Shown here in pieces: positions 57,434-64,000 of a DNA stretch of 64,000 bases (the first letter of the stretch is position 1; every line of letters starts with the position of its first letter). Position numbers and translations under genes: made by a program. Origin of the DNA: Betaproteobacteria bacterium (GTDB lineage Bacteria; Pseudomonadota; Gammaproteobacteria; Burkholderiales; JAEUOS01); the NCBI GenBank assembly GCA_028292405.1, contig JAQGMJ010000029.1, forward strand, positions 1-64,000, read 5' to 3'. The notes beneath the pieces were generated by a model. The model saw only the letters and a list, made by a program, of their open reading frames with translations, was not told the DNA's origin and made no database searches.

Positions 57434-59739
57434 CGGCGCCGGAGGCGTCACGGGAGATGCCGGCGAGCGGGTTCGAAGTCACGCTGGCCAATTGCGACAG
57501 CGAGCCGATCCATATCCCCGGGACCATCCAGGGCCACGGCGCGCTGCTGGCCTTCGACATGGAGGGGCGGCTTTCCTACCGCAGCGACAATGTCTCGGCG
57601 CTGCTGTTCGGCGCGAAAAGCCTGGAGATCGTGACGGCGGCCGACCTCGACGGCAACGCCGCCTTTCACAAGGCCTTTTTCGTGGTGTCGGCCGACGCGC
57701 GGGCGGCGCTGGCGGCGGGCGACACCAGGGCCGAGGTGGCGCCGCTGGGTGCGGAGGTGCAGATGCGCGGCAACACCTTCGACATGGTGGTGCATGCGTA
57801 CGGCGGCCAGGTGATCGCGGAATTCGAGCCGCGCACCACCACCAGCGACAATCTTTCGGCCTTCGCGCTGATGGCCCATCGCGCGGTGGCGAGCCTGAAG
57901 CGGCGCCGCGAGGTAGGCCCCTTGCTGGCCGATGCGGTGGAGGTGATCCGCACGCTGACCGGGTTCAACCGCGTGATGGCCTACCGCTTTCATGCCGACG
58001 ACAGCGGCGAGGTGGTGGCGGAGGCGCGCAGCGCGGAACTCGATCCCTACCTGGGCATGCGCTACCCGGCGTCGGACATTCCGGCGCAGGCGAGGCGCCT
58101 TTACGTGATCAACACGCTGCGGGTGATCAGCAGCGTGGCGGGAGCGCAGGTGCCGGTGCGCCGCGTGGCCGGCGCCGGAGCCGCCGCGCCGCCGCTGGAC
58201 ATGAGCCATTGCGGGCTGCGCAGCGTCTCGCCGATCCACCTGGAGTACCTGGGCAACATGGGGGTGGCGGCTTCGATGAGCATTTCCATCGTGGTGGGCG
58301 GGCGCCTGTGGGGACTGATCGCCTGCCATCACATGCGGCCGCTGCGGGTGCCTTATTCGGTGCGGATGGCGTGCGACGTGCTGGCGCAGGTGATCGGCAT
58401 CGGCGTGCAAAGCCACGTAACGCGCGAGGCGGCGGTACGCCATGCGGCCGCCTCGCCGCTGCACATCGACCTGATCGACGTGGTGCTGCGCGAGGAGAAT
58501 ATTCTCGGCGGCCTGGCGCGGCGCGCGCCGGACTTGGCGAAGGCGGTGGCGGCCGATGCGGTGCTGATCGCGCTGGGCGACCAGTTGAGCCTGCACCGCG
58601 CCGCGCCGGCGGCGGCGGGCGCGGGGCCGGCGACGCCGGAGGAGGCGAGCGCCGGGGCAGGGATGGCTGCCCTCGTGTATTGGCTCAACGGCCAGCCCGG
58701 CGACCTGCTGGCGCTGGACCGGCCCGGGGAGATGCCGGCGCAGGCGCGCGAGGCGATGGCGCCGTATCACGGGCTGATGGCCTGCCGGATCGACAGCGCG
58801 CGTCGCGGCTGGATCGTCTGGCTGCGCTTGGAGCAGGTGGAGACGCTGCGCTGGGGCGGGCGCCCGGAGAAGGAAGTGGTGAGCGGCCCGCGCGGCCCGC
58901 GCCTGACGCCGCGCGGCTCGTTCGACGAGTGGCGCGAGACGGTGAGGGGCATTACCGCGCCGTGGAGCGCAATCGACCGCGAGATCGGCAAGCGCTTTCT
59001 CGATGAGCTCGGCCGCGCCACCTTTGCCCGCGCCATCGAGATGGACCGGGCGCGCATGCAATTGCTGGCGGTGCTGAGCCACGATTTGCGCGACCCGCTG
59101 AACGCCATCAGCCTGCAGGCGCAGGTACTGAAGGACGGCCTGGCCGAGCCCGGCTACAGCGTGAAGGCGGGGCAGCGCATCGCGGTGTCGACCGGGCGGA
59201 TGGAGCGCCTGATCACCCAGGTGCTCGACATGAGCCGGATCCAGGGCGGCCTCGGCCTGAACATGCAGGCCAGCGAAGTCGACCTGTCGGCGCTGTTGCG
59301 CGAGCTGATCGACGCCTCCGGCGCGGCGTATGCCGAAACGCCGATCGAGACGGAGATTGCCGAACACCTGCAGGCGACGGTGGACCCGGACCGCTTCGCG
59401 CAACTGGCGGCCAACCTGATCGGCAACGCGCGCGACCACGGCAAGCTGGGCACGCCGGTGAAGGTGCGGCTGGCGCGGCCGCGCGCGCACCAGGCCCCGG
59501 GCGCGGCGCGCCTGGAGGTGCGCAACGTGGCGCCGCCGATTCCGCCGGACATCGTGGCGACACTGTACAACCCGCTGAAGCGCCGCGCGGTGGCCAACCC
59601 GCGCAACCGCACCGGGCTGGGGCTGGGGCTGTACATCGTGCGCGAGATTGTCGACGGCCATGGCGGCAGCATCGACTACAGCCACGAAGACGGCGAGGTG
59701 GTGTTCGCGGTGACCTTGCCCGAGCCGGGAGAAGCCTGA
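57430..59739 (+). CDS. bphP: Bacteriophytochrome histidine kinase
   Basis: 769 residues from a GTG overlapping the heme oxygenase stop. PAS: biliverdin-binding Cys in LANCDSEPIHIPGTIQ, but IQGHG instead of the usual IQPHG. GAF: MAYRFHADDSGEVVAEA, YPASDIPAQARRLY and SVSPIHLEYLGNMGV, with Gly in place of the usual Arg after YL, and WGLIACHHM. A PHY domain follows, then HisKA with VLSHDLRDPLNAI. The HATPase has N-box LAANLIGNARDHG and G2 TGLGLGLYIVREIV, but a deviating G1 (VRNVAPPIPPD). Red/far-red sensor kinase; no receiver gene adjoins. Confidence 0.92.
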   Translation: MTAPEASREMPASGFEVTLANCDSEPIHIPGTIQGHGALLAFDMEGRLSYRSDNVSALLFGAKSLEIVTAADLDGNAAFHKAFFVVSADARAALAAGDTRAEVAPLGAEVQMRGNTFDMVVHAYGGQVIAEFEPRTTTSDNLSAFALMAHRAVASLKRRREVGPLLADAVEVIRTLTGFNRVMAYRFHADDSGEVVAEARSAELDPYLGMRYPASDIPAQARRLYVINTLRVISSVAGAQVPVRRVAGAGAAAPPLDMSHCGLRSVSPIHLEYLGNMGVAASMSISIVVGGRLWGLIACHHMRPLRVPYSVRMACDVLAQVIGIGVQSHVTREAAVRHAAASPLHIDLIDVVLREENILGGLARRAPDLAKAVAADAVLIALGDQLSLHRAAPAAAGAGPATPEEASAGAGMAALVYWLNGQPGDLLALDRPGEMPAQAREAMAPYHGLMACRIDSARRGWIVWLRLEQVETLRWGGRPEKEVVSGPRGPRLTPRGSFDEWRETVRGITAPWSAIDREIGKRFLDELGRATFARAIEMDRARMQLLAVLSHDLRDPLNAISLQAQVLKDGLAEPGYSVKAGQRIAVSTGRMERLITQVLDMSRIQGGLGLNMQASEVDLSALLRELIDASGAAYAETPIETEIAEHLQATVDPDRFAQLAANLIGNARDHGKLGTPVKVRLARPRAHQAPGAARLEVRNVAPPIPPDIVATLYNPLKRRAVANPRNRTGLGLGLYIVREIVDGHGGSIDYSHEDGEVVFAVTLPEPGEA

Positions 59740-59774
59740 GATGCGGGCATCGCACTGCGCGAAAGGCGCGCCGC

Positions 59775-60038
59775 TTGCTGCCCGCTGAGCACCGCGTCGA
59801 TGCGCGGTCTTCGGCTTCGCGCAATGCCGATCCGTTCAGGAAGGGCGATTGGGTGTTGCACATCGCGCGCCAACTGAAACTGCGGGTGCAGCGCGACCAG
59901 TTGCCCGAAGGCGGGGAACGCCACTGGGTCTGGTGCGAATGGGAAGACCCCGGCTATCACCTGGCGATGCACGACGCCTCCGAACTGGAGTCGCTGCCGC
60001 GCGAACAATGGCTGGAGACTCTGGCGGACGCGGGCTGA
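59775..60038 (+). CDS. DUF2158-like small protein, copy 3
   Basis: 87 residues from a TTG (no better start in frame). The core PFRKGDWVLHIARQLKLRVQ then HWVWCEWEDPGYHLAMHD matches the copies at 54942 and 55361. It is in the same direction as the bacteriophytochrome gene, 35 bp after it, and may share its transcript. GC content here is normal, unlike copies 1 and 2. Confidence 0.6.
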   Translation: MLPAEHRVDARSSASRNADPFRKGDWVLHIARQLKLRVQRDQLPEGGERHWVWCEWEDPGYHLAMHDASELESLPREQWLETLADAG

Positions 60039-60167
60039 GTCTTTGCGGGGGAGACGCGAAGGAGCCCGGCGGGGACCGAACCGTAACCAGGGTGCGCCGG
60101 GCCTGCGGGCCGCCGTGGGAGGCGAATCGTTCACTTTTGTATTGAACGCCTGGCCCCGCCTGTTCGA

Positions 60168-60644
60168 TCACGCCTTTGCGGCGCCGGCGCTCCCGGCCCG
60201 ATAGGGTTCCTCCAGGGCGATGGCGCCGTTCTCCAGCAGGGACTTGAGGTTGGAGATGATTTTCGGCCAGCCGCCGGAGACAGCTTCAATCAGCTTCGAG
60301 GCGTCGCGCTCGATGGTGTGGGTAATCGACAGCTTGACGGCCGCGCCGTCGGGCTCCAGTTCCATGGTGCACAGCGATGGGCCTTCGGCCTTGAGCTCGG
60401 GCTTGCTCTGATGCTGCCAGCGGATCACCAGGCGCTTCGGCGGATCGGCTTCCACAATCTCGCCGGCGTCGTATACCTGGCCGTCGCCGGCCACCAGGCG
60501 CCACGAGGCGCCGGTGGTCCACTTGCTGTCGCAGTGCATGCCGAACCAGTACTGCTTGTTGAACTCGGGGTCGGTCAGCGCCGCCCATAGCGCCTCCGGC
60601 GTGGTGCGGATGTAGCTCACGTAAACAAAGGTCGATTTAGCCAT
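60168..60644 (-). CDS. AHSA1/SRPBCC-domain protein
   Basis: 158 residues: FVYVSYIRTTPEALWAALTD opening, YWFGMHCDSKWTTGASWRLV, LVIRWQHQSKPELKAEGPSL, and C-terminal helix SGGWPKIISNLKSLLENG. A ligand-binding helix-grip fold. Genes of this type often pair with an ArsR regulator, as here; its start overlaps the regulator's stop by 8 bp. Ligand unknown. Confidence 0.88.
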   Translation of the reverse strand: MAKSTFVYVSYIRTTPEALWAALTDPEFNKQYWFGMHCDSKWTTGASWRLVAGDGQVYDAGEIVEADPPKRLVIRWQHQSKPELKAEGPSLCTMELEPDGAAVKLSITHTIERDASKLIEAVSGGWPKIISNLKSLLENGAIALEEPYRAGSAGAAKA

Positions 60645-60969
60645 TGGCTTTCTCCAGTCGTCGTTTCAGGGCATCCAGCGCCTTCAGGCGCGGCTTCTCA
60701 AACTTGGCGATCCAGCGTTCGTAGATCTCCTGCAGCGGCACCGGGTTGAGGAAGTGCAGTTTCTCGCGGCCCTGGCGCACGGCGGCCACCAGGTTCGCGG
60801 CCTCCAGCAGGGCCAGGTGCTGCGTCACGCCCTGGCGCGTCATCTCCAGGTGCTCGCACAGATCACCCAGGGTGCGGCCGTCGTGCGCGTGCAGCAGGTC
60901 GAGCAGCTTGCGCCGGCTCGGATCGGCCAGGGCCTTGAACAGCAGGTCGGTGTCGCGGCGCTCGGCCAT
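60637..60969 (-). CDS. ArsR-family regulator paired with AHSA1 gene
   Basis: 110 residues from ATG 60969. Winged helix: DLLFKALADPSRRKLLDLLH, DGRTLGDLCEHLEMTRQGVT, QHLALLEAANLVAAVRQGRE. No metal-binding cysteines, so it belongs to the small-molecule or redox type rather than the metal sensors. The inverted repeat TTGC-N12-GCAA just upstream is a likely autoregulatory site. Confidence 0.88.
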   Translation of the reverse strand: MAERRDTDLLFKALADPSRRKLLDLLHAHDGRTLGDLCEHLEMTRQGVTQHLALLEAANLVAAVRQGREKLHFLNPVPLQEIYERWIAKFEKPRLKALDALKRRLEKANG

Positions 60970-60995
60970 GGTTTCTGCAATACGCAAGTGTTTTC

Positions 60996-61014
60996 TTGCA
61001 TGAATAATACGCAA
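60996..61014. promoter_or_regulatory. Inverted repeat upstream of the AHSA1-linked ArsR gene
   Basis: TTGC (60996-60999) and GCAA (61011-61014) flank an AT-rich core with AATAAT. It lies 27 bp before the regulator start, a typical ArsR operator place. Confidence 0.45.
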
Positions 61015-61043
61015 CAAATTACTTGCCTGTCAAGCCTTGAGGC

Positions 61044-61078
61044 TTGACGCTCGGTTTCATTTCCACTATTGTGGAAAT
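61044..61078 (+). promoter_or_regulatory. arsR promoter with overlapping operator, leaderless start
   Basis: TTGACG (61044-61049), 17-bp spacer, TATTGT (61067-61072). The -10 lies inside the perfect 20-bp palindrome ATTTCCAC-TATT-GTGGAAAT (61059-61078), which ends at the base before the arsR ATG (61079). Transcription would therefore start at or next to the start codon. A further hairpin TCAAGCC-TTGA-GGCTTGA lies at 61030-61047. Confidence 0.7.
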
Positions 61079-61465
61079 ATGGAATCAAAAACCGCCGTCG
61101 CCTCGCTGGGCGCCCTGGCCCAGGAAACCCGCCTGGCGATTTTTCGCCTGCTGGTCGAAGCCGGTCCTGCCGGCATCGCGGCGGGAGAAATCGGCGCCGA
61201 ACTGGGCATCGCGCCCGCCACGCTTTCCTTTCATTTGAAGGAGCTGCATCACGTTGGCCTGGGCAGTGCGCGGCAGGAAGGCCGCTACATTTTTTATTCC
61301 GCCAACTTCGGGCAGATGAACGCGCTGGTGGGGTTTCTGACGGAAAACTGCTGCGCGCGCGACGGCGCCGATTGCGGGCCGGGCACTTCATGCGCGCCGG
61401 AAAGGCCGGCCGTGAAGGCAAAGCCCGGACGCCAAGCCGTAAAACGCCGCGCCGCGCGGCCCTGA
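61079..61465 (+). CDS. arsR: ArsR-family arsenic-responsive regulator
   Basis: 128 residues from ATG 61079. Winged helix: LGALAQETRLAIFRLLVEAG, ELGIAPATLSFHLKELHHVG, RYIFYSANFGQM. The C-terminus has the cysteine cluster ENCCARDGADCGPGTSC, a plausible As(III) site of the kind where cysteines lie at the end of the protein. Followed by aqpS and arsC in one operon. Binding to the palindrome over its own promoter would give autorepression. Confidence 0.87.
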   Translation: MESKTAVASLGALAQETRLAIFRLLVEAGPAGIAAGEIGAELGIAPATLSFHLKELHHVGLGSARQEGRYIFYSANFGQMNALVGFLTENCCARDGADCGPGTSCAPERPAVKAKPGRQAVKRRAARP

Positions 61466-62142
61466 TGGTCCACGCCGCCCCTTTATGGCGCCGCGTGCTT
61501 GGCGAAGCGGCGGGCACCGCATTGCTGCTTGCGGTGGTGATCGGTTCGGGCATCATGGCCGAGCGCCTGGCGGGCGGCAACGTGGCGCTGGCGCTGCTGG
61601 CCAATACGCTGGCCACCGTGGGCGGGCTGTATGCGCTGATCGAGGTATTCGGCCCGGTGAGCGGCGCGCATTTCAACCCGGCTGTCAGCCTGGTGATGTG
61701 CGCCGGCGGCCGCTTGCGCTGGGGCAGCCTCGCGCCCTACGCGCTGGCGCAGTTTGCCGGCGCGGCGGCCGGCGCCTGGCTGGCCCACGGCATGTTCGAC
61801 CTGCCGCTCTGGCAACTTTCGGCCACGCTGCGCGCCGGCCACGGCCAGTGGCTGGCCGAAGCGGTCGCGACGGGCGGCCTGGTGCTGGTGATCCTGCGCG
61901 CGCCGGCCGGCCGCGCCGCGGCGATGGTGGCCGCCTATATCGGCGCGGCTTACTGGTTTACCGCGTCGACTTCTTTCGCGAACCCGGCCGCGGCCTTCGG
62001 GCGGATGTTCAGCGACAGTTTCGCCGGCATCGCGCCGGCCAGCGTGCCGGGCTTTATCGCCGCCGAGCTGGCGGGCGCGGGCGCGGGTCTTTTGCTGCAT
62101 CGCGCGCTGGGCGGCGGCGCGGCGGCACCGGCGGATGCATGA
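61465..62142 (+). CDS. aqpS: Aquaglyceroporin, probable arsenite channel (AqpS type)
   Basis: 225 residues from ATG 61465, sharing one base with the arsR stop (TGATG). Six helices and both pore motifs: NPA in SGAHFNPAVSLVM and NPA in STSFANPAAAFGRM. In Sinorhizobium and others an aqpS gene inside ars operons replaces arsB: arsenate is reduced by ArsC and arsenite leaves through the channel. The same order arsR-aqpS-arsC is seen here. Confidence 0.85.
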   Translation: MVHAAPLWRRVLGEAAGTALLLAVVIGSGIMAERLAGGNVALALLANTLATVGGLYALIEVFGPVSGAHFNPAVSLVMCAGGRLRWGSLAPYALAQFAGAAAGAWLAHGMFDLPLWQLSATLRAGHGQWLAEAVATGGLVLVILRAPAGRAAAMVAAYIGAAYWFTASTSFANPAAAFGRMFSDSFAGIAPASVPGFIAAELAGAGAGLLLHRALGGGAAAPADA

Positions 62143-62177
62143 CGTCCCTCACACTCTGAAAAACCCAAGGAACGCCG

Positions 62178-62537
62178 ATGGCGAAAATCACGATTTATCA
62201 TAACCCGGGCTGCGGCACTTCGCGCAACGTGCTGGGCCTGATCCGCGAGAGCGGCGAGGAACCGGAGGTGATCGAGTATCTGAAGACGCCGCCGAGCCGC
62301 GAGCGCCTGAAGGAGCTGATCGGCCAGATGGGGATCACGGTGCGCGAGCTATTGCGCCGCAAGGGCACGCCTTACGATGAGCTGCGGCTGGATGATCTTG
62401 CGCTGTCGGACGAGGCGCTGCTGGACGCGATGACGGCGCACCCCATCCTGATCAACCGCCCGATCGTGGTGACGCCCGCGGCGACGCGCTTGTGCCGGCC
62501 TTCGGAGACGGTGCTGGAGATTTTGCCGCCGTCGTAA
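62178..62537 (+). CDS. arsC: Arsenate reductase (ArsC, glutaredoxin-coupled type)
   Basis: 119 residues with AAGGAACGCC upstream. Catalytic Cys in YHNPGCGTSRNVLGL, Arg residues in ELLRRKGTPY, LINRPIVVTP and RLCRPSETVL as in plasmid R773-type ArsC. It reduces arsenate to arsenite with glutaredoxin. Last gene of the ars operon. Confidence 0.92.
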   Translation: MAKITIYHNPGCGTSRNVLGLIRESGEEPEVIEYLKTPPSRERLKELIGQMGITVRELLRRKGTPYDELRLDDLALSDEALLDAMTAHPILINRPIVVTPAATRLCRPSETVLEILPPS

Positions 62538-62621
62538 CGGGCAGGGACAGCGGCCGGCGGGCGCGACCCGGAAGGGACGCGTGCGGATTTTTCCGGAAGC
62601 CCGGCCTGCCCGCGATTGTTT

Positions 62622-62791
62622 CAGGCCGCGCGCCTTTACCGGCGCCCGCCTCAGGCCGCGCGCCTTTACCGGCGCCCGCCTCAGGCCGCGCGCCTTTACC
62701 GGCGCCCGCCTCAGGCCGCGCGCCTTACCGGCGCCCGCCTCAGGCCGCGCGCCTTACCGGCGCCCGCCTCAGGCCGCGCGCCTTACCGGCG
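62622..62791. repeat. 30/29-bp tandem repeat, 6 copies
   Basis: Units starting CAGGCCGCGCGCCTTTACCG at 62622, 62652, 62682, 62712, 62741 and 62770. The first three are 30 bp (CCTTTACC); the last three lack one T and are 29 bp apart. The array lies between the convergent arsC and DUF4124 genes. Confidence 0.95.
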
Positions 62792-62805
62792 CGCGGTGTT
62801 GCGCA

Positions 62806-63426
62806 TCAGTGCGAAGCCGGCAGCGCAACCATCGGGGCGGCGGCGGGGTACGGCGGCTTGGGGTGCGGGTGGGTGCCGGGATTGTGATCGTGGTCATGAC
62901 CGTGACCTTGCCCCTGACCCTGTCCTTGCCCCTGACCCTGTCCCTGTCCTTGCCCCTGGCCACGGCGCGGGCCCGCGACCACGGCGACGCCGTAGCCGTC
63001 GCCCAGGTACTCATTGCCGTAGACGCAGTCGAGGCGGCGCGCCAGCGTGCACTGGTTGTAGGCTGCCTGCAGGCGCGTTTCTTCGTTCTTGGCGGCCTGC
63101 TCGTCGTCGGCCGCGGCCTGGCGCGCGAGCTGCTGGCGCATGGCGTTGTTGTCGCGGCGCTCGCGGTCGCGGCTGATGTCGTTGGCCAGTTCGCGCTGCC
63201 GGCGCTCGCGCCAGTAGAGGGCCTCGTCGACCGGCAGGTTGGTGGCGACAACGTTGGTGGCCGGCGAAGCATTGACCTCGGCGACCTTGCCGGCGGCGGC
63301 GGCCGGCGGCGGGGCGGTGGTGTAGTTGATGACGCCATTGGCGTCGGTCCACTTGAAGACAGTCTCCGCGCCGGCCAGCGAGGGCAGCGCGAGAACGGCA
63401 ACGAGCAAGGCGAGCATGGGTTTCAC
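62806..63426 (-). CDS. DUF4124-domain secreted protein with Gly-Gln/His-Asp tail
   Basis: 206 residues. Signal peptide ends PSLAGAETV. DUF4124 core VFKWTDANGVINYTTAPPPA. A charged helical region (YWRERRQRELANDISRDRER) follows, then two cysteines. A low-complexity tail has about ten GQ repeats followed by GHGHDHDH and a Pro/His-rich end. The tail is encoded by a 6/12-bp repeat and might bind metal through the His/Asp part; this is speculative. Periplasmic. Confidence 0.75.
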   Translation of the reverse strand: MKPMLALLVAVLALPSLAGAETVFKWTDANGVINYTTAPPPAAAAGKVAEVNASPATNVVATNLPVDEALYWRERRQRELANDISRDRERRDNNAMRQQLARQAAADDEQAAKNEETRLQAAYNQCTLARRLDCVYGNEYLGDGYGVAVVAGPRRGQGQGQGQGQGQGQGQGQGHGHDHDHNPGTHPHPKPPYPAAAPMVALPASH

Positions 63427-63769
63427 GGTTTTCTCCTGCGAGAGGTCGGCCGCTTGAGCGGCAGTTGTAGCTATTTTAGGTATCTTGCACGAATTTCACA
63501 TTTTCCGTACCAACAGATCGCCAACATTTGGTCCCCTTTACATAACTTTACCATCGCCCGCCGCCGTCGAAAGCTGGGCCGGATGACGGATGCGGGACGC
63601 CTGGCCCGGCTTTTGAAATGCGGCCTGCCGGCGATTGCCCCCATTCGGGAACCGCCGTTGACATCCCCCATTGCGGACCATACCCTGCCTTGAGCATCCG
63701 CGGCGGTGCGCAGCGGCGAGCCGCCGCGCATGACGGACCGCATGAATAAGACCAGGAGAGAGACAAGTC
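63427..63769. other. Intergenic region with a promoter-like element
   Basis: About 340 bp between divergent genes. It is AT-richer near 63470-63560, suiting the DUF4124 promoter. TTGACA (63658-63663), 17-bp spacer and TACCCT (63681-63686) point toward the esterase gene. No other gene seen. Confidence 0.45.
63658..63686 (+). promoter_or_regulatory. Possible sigma-70 promoter of the esterase gene
   Basis: Consensus -35 TTGACA and a -10 TACCCT with 17-bp spacing, 84 bp before the start codon. Confidence 0.45.
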
Positions 63770-64000
63770 ATGACGGACAATTCCGCGCGCATCGACCCCG
63801 CCCGGCGCCACCTGCTGAAAAGCGCCTCGCTGCTGGCCGGTGCGGGCATCGCCTCGGCCCTGTTGCCGCGCGCGGCCTGGGCGGCCGAGCCGGTGGTGGA
63901 AACCGGCAACGGCAGGATCCGCGGCGCCACCGACGACGGCGTGCATGTGTTCAAGGGCGTGCGCTACGGCGGCGACACCGGCGGAGCGAACCGTTTCATG
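63770..64000 (+). CDS. Type-B carboxylesterase, Tat-exported (N-terminal part)
   Basis: 77 residues up to the window edge, from ATG 63770 with CAGGAGAGAG upstream. The Tat-like signal is ARRHLLKSASLLAGAGIASA and ends AAWAAEP. The mature start VVETGNGRIRGATDDGVHVF then KGVRYGGDTGG is the classic opening of carboxylesterase/para-nitrobenzyl esterase proteins. The catalytic part is outside the window. Confidence 0.8.
   Translation, partial: MTDNSARIDPARRHLLKSASLLAGAGIASALLPRAAWAAEPVVETGNGRIRGATDDGVHVFKGVRYGGDTGGANRFM

Noticed and set aside
57448-59685. 745-codon open frame antisense to the bacteriophytochrome gene
   Set aside because: Arg/His-rich shadow frame; the plus strand carries all phytochrome motifs.
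62622-62791. CRISPR array
   Set aside because: Six copies of a 29-30-bp unit follow each other directly with no unique spacers; a simple tandem repeat.

Overview
The window is GC-rich DNA of betaproteobacterial, most likely Burkholderiales, character. Supporting signs are four orphan tripartite-tricarboxylate (Bug/TctC) binding proteins, an aryl-polyene (ape) type cluster, soxXYZA, an MXKDX-repeat protein, DUF2127, DUF4124 and AbrB-family genes, and very dense packing with 4-bp ATGA/GTGA overlaps. No rRNA, tRNA, CRISPR array, intact insertion sequence or prophage was seen. Both ends cut genes: an autotransporter-like beta-helix protein on the left and a Tat-exported type-B carboxylesterase on the right.

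Layout. 1-9.5 kb: envelope and housekeeping-type genes, with an RsbQ-like hydrolase directly abutting a PAS hybrid histidine kinase and a candidate small RNA near 8.1-8.2 kb. 9.9-15.9 kb: a tightly coupled signalling operon of EAL-REC, a 65-aa unknown, HDOD, PAS histidine kinase and REC-HD-GYP, which carries two cyclic-di-GMP hydrolase architectures under one kinase. 15.9-21 kb: a catabolic-looking unit (ThDP enzyme, two cupins, TctC protein) divergent from a LysR regulator. 21-31 kb: further TctC proteins, a lipocalin-like protein, an AstE/AspA-like deacylase, a CVNH-type secreted protein, an OsmC protein and several lower-GC hypotheticals, two of which look frameshifted. 31-32.1 kb: a REC-GGDEF cyclase with an intact GGDEF motif and an I-site. 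32.1-44.1 kb: a reduced ape-type polyene cluster on the minus strand, from ACP to ketoreductase, with expanded short tandem repeats inside and between genes. 44.4-46.6 kb: soxXYZA without soxB. 46.7-49.3 kb: small envelope genes. 49.3-51.6 kb: a LysR regulator divergent from three paralogous secreted microproteins and a fourth unrelated one. 52-56.5 kb: an ATP-grasp-like protein, a secreted protein and several small hypotheticals, including two DUF2158-like genes. 56.7-60 kb: heme oxygenase, bacteriophytochrome and a third DUF2158-like gene. 60.1-62.5 kb: an AHSA1/ArsR pair and an arsR-aqpS-arsC arsenic operon. 62.6-64 kb: a 30-bp repeat array, a DUF4124 protein and the esterase.

A recurrent feature is short tandem repeats of 11-30 bp at gene 3' ends and gene junctions, seen at ten or more loci. 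In the ape cluster they have produced an in-frame repeat extension of the dehydratase. They also appear to have produced a 55-codon repeat-encoded mini-gene that keeps ATGA coupling to both neighbours. The other candidates for something undescribed are the family of three secreted microproteins with conserved ends and variable middles, the small RNA with an anti-Shine-Dalgarno loop, and a SoxY lacking the usual GGCGG tail.
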